Source of the DNA: Lacunisphaera limnophila | GTDB taxonomy: Bacteria; Verrucomicrobiota; Verrucomicrobiia; Opitutales; Opitutaceae | Direction: 5' to 3' | Assembly (NCBI RefSeq): GCF_001746835.1 | Contig: NZ_CP016094.1 | Coordinates: 744,001-808,000 of the forward strand | DNA: 64,000 bases | In this document: positions 63,527 through 64,000 of the stretch, piece by piece | Numbering within the stretch: the stretch's first letter is position 1 | Layout of the letters: each line of letters starts with the position of its first letter | Notes under the pieces: model-generated | The model's database searches: none | Seen by the model: the letters and a program-made list of their open reading frames with translations, nothing else | What the model was told of the DNA's origin: nothing | Program-made: the position numbers and the translations under genes

Positions 63527-64000
63527 CGGAGCCTCCTCAGGGTGAAGAACCGGTTACCCCCCAGGCCGCCCCGCCACTGGTCGCCGATCCGCACGAAATT
63601 TCCGCCCGGGCGGAAAATTTCGCGGTCGGTCATCCAGCCGTAGGCCGAGCCGGTCACCGGCACGCGGTCGATCTCGCGCAACGCCGCGAAGCGATCCCCC
63701 GGGGCGTTCGCCACGAAGTCGTCGGCCAGCTCCTGCGCATGGTTCATCAGCCGCGCGAAGCGGCCGGGCACACCTCGCCCGGCGATCACCGCCAGGTGGT
63801 TGATGCGCTCCTGCACGTGGTCGCTCAGCGCCGGCCGGCCGGACGCATCGCGATAAAAGCCCTCCACCTGGCCGTGCACCCCGCCCGCCGTGAGGAGGTC
63901 CATGACATCCCACGTGGTCACCGCCGCCACCTGGCGCTGCGTGTAGCCGGGTGGAATATGGCGCAGTCGGTTGCGCAGGACCCACAGGATGGCCGCCTGC
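63523..64000 (-). CDS. Unknown protein, partial (5' end off window)
   Basis: The frame is open from the right edge to a TGA at 63523-63525, giving the last 158 residues. The visible part reads AILWVLRNRLRHIPPGYTQ, then TTWDVMDLLTAGGVHGQVEG, NHLAVIAGRGVPGRFARLMN and ends GGNRFFTLRRLR. The true start lies outside the window; an internal GTG at 63930 is not needed. No family is recognised. The coupling to the next exported protein by a four-base overlap suggests they work together. Confidence 0.65.
   Translation of the reverse strand, partial: QAAILWVLRNRLRHIPPGYTQRQVAAVTTWDVMDLLTAGGVHGQVEGFYRDASGRPALSDHVQERINHLAVIAGRGVPGRFARLMNHAQELADDFVANAPGDRFAALREIDRVPVTGSAYGWMTDREIFRPGGNFVRIGDQWRGGLGGNRFFTLRRLR

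Overview
The window is GC-rich, gene-dense bacterial chromosome with a Gram-negative cell envelope. The best guess is a member of the Verrucomicrobiota, family Opitutaceae. This is an inference from the very large TonB-dependent receptor whose mature N-terminus carries the SPFEVSADDDTGY type of box, the UnbV/FG-GAP protein beside it, DapL-type lysine synthesis and paired MCE lipid-transport systems. I see no transposase, prophage, plasmid or CRISPR array. One tRNA gene (Val, CAC) is present.

Layout, left to right. 1-7553: a partial FG-GAP/UnbV protein and a 1252-residue TonB-dependent receptor on the minus strand, separated by a strong terminator. 7768-15622: xylulokinase, tRNA-Val, endonuclease III translationally coupled to a GH5 glycosidase, glycine dehydrogenase gcvP and a bicupin. 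15716-25575: two OPT-family transporters, panE, panC, dapL, a lipoprotein, a previously easy-to-miss 48-residue ORF and a LuxR-type response regulator. 25729-33231: an Mla-like phospholipid transport operon (STAS-MlaE, MlaF, MlaD, PqiC-like lipoprotein), a methyltransferase, a HAD phosphatase and small membrane or metabolic genes. 33420-35789: a RecD2-type helicase. 36028-44351: an envelope cluster of outer-membrane proteins, secreted sulfatase, octaheme-TPR cytochrome lipoprotein, OMPLA-type phospholipase and SYLF protein. 44406-60722: an antiporter, a complete pgaABCD operon for poly-N-acetylglucosamine, and facing it an mscS-tpsB-tpsA-polysaccharide lyase operon. 60846-64000: pqiAB and two uncharacterised genes.

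The genes suggest a surface-living polysaccharide user that invests in its envelope: TonB-dependent uptake, xylose and beta-glucan breakdown, sulfate ester removal, an exopolysaccharide matrix with its own giant repetitive adhesin, and several lipid-homeostasis systems (Mla-like, Pqi, OMPLA, SYLF).

The most unusual signal is a set of short palindromic, REP-like elements that sit not only between genes but also in frame inside conserved proteins: two in the RecD2 helicase and one in GcvP. They add loop peptides without breaking the reading frame. The same TGTAG-headed hairpin family recurs between mlaF and mlaE and at the end of the HAD phosphatase gene, where it supplies the stop codon.
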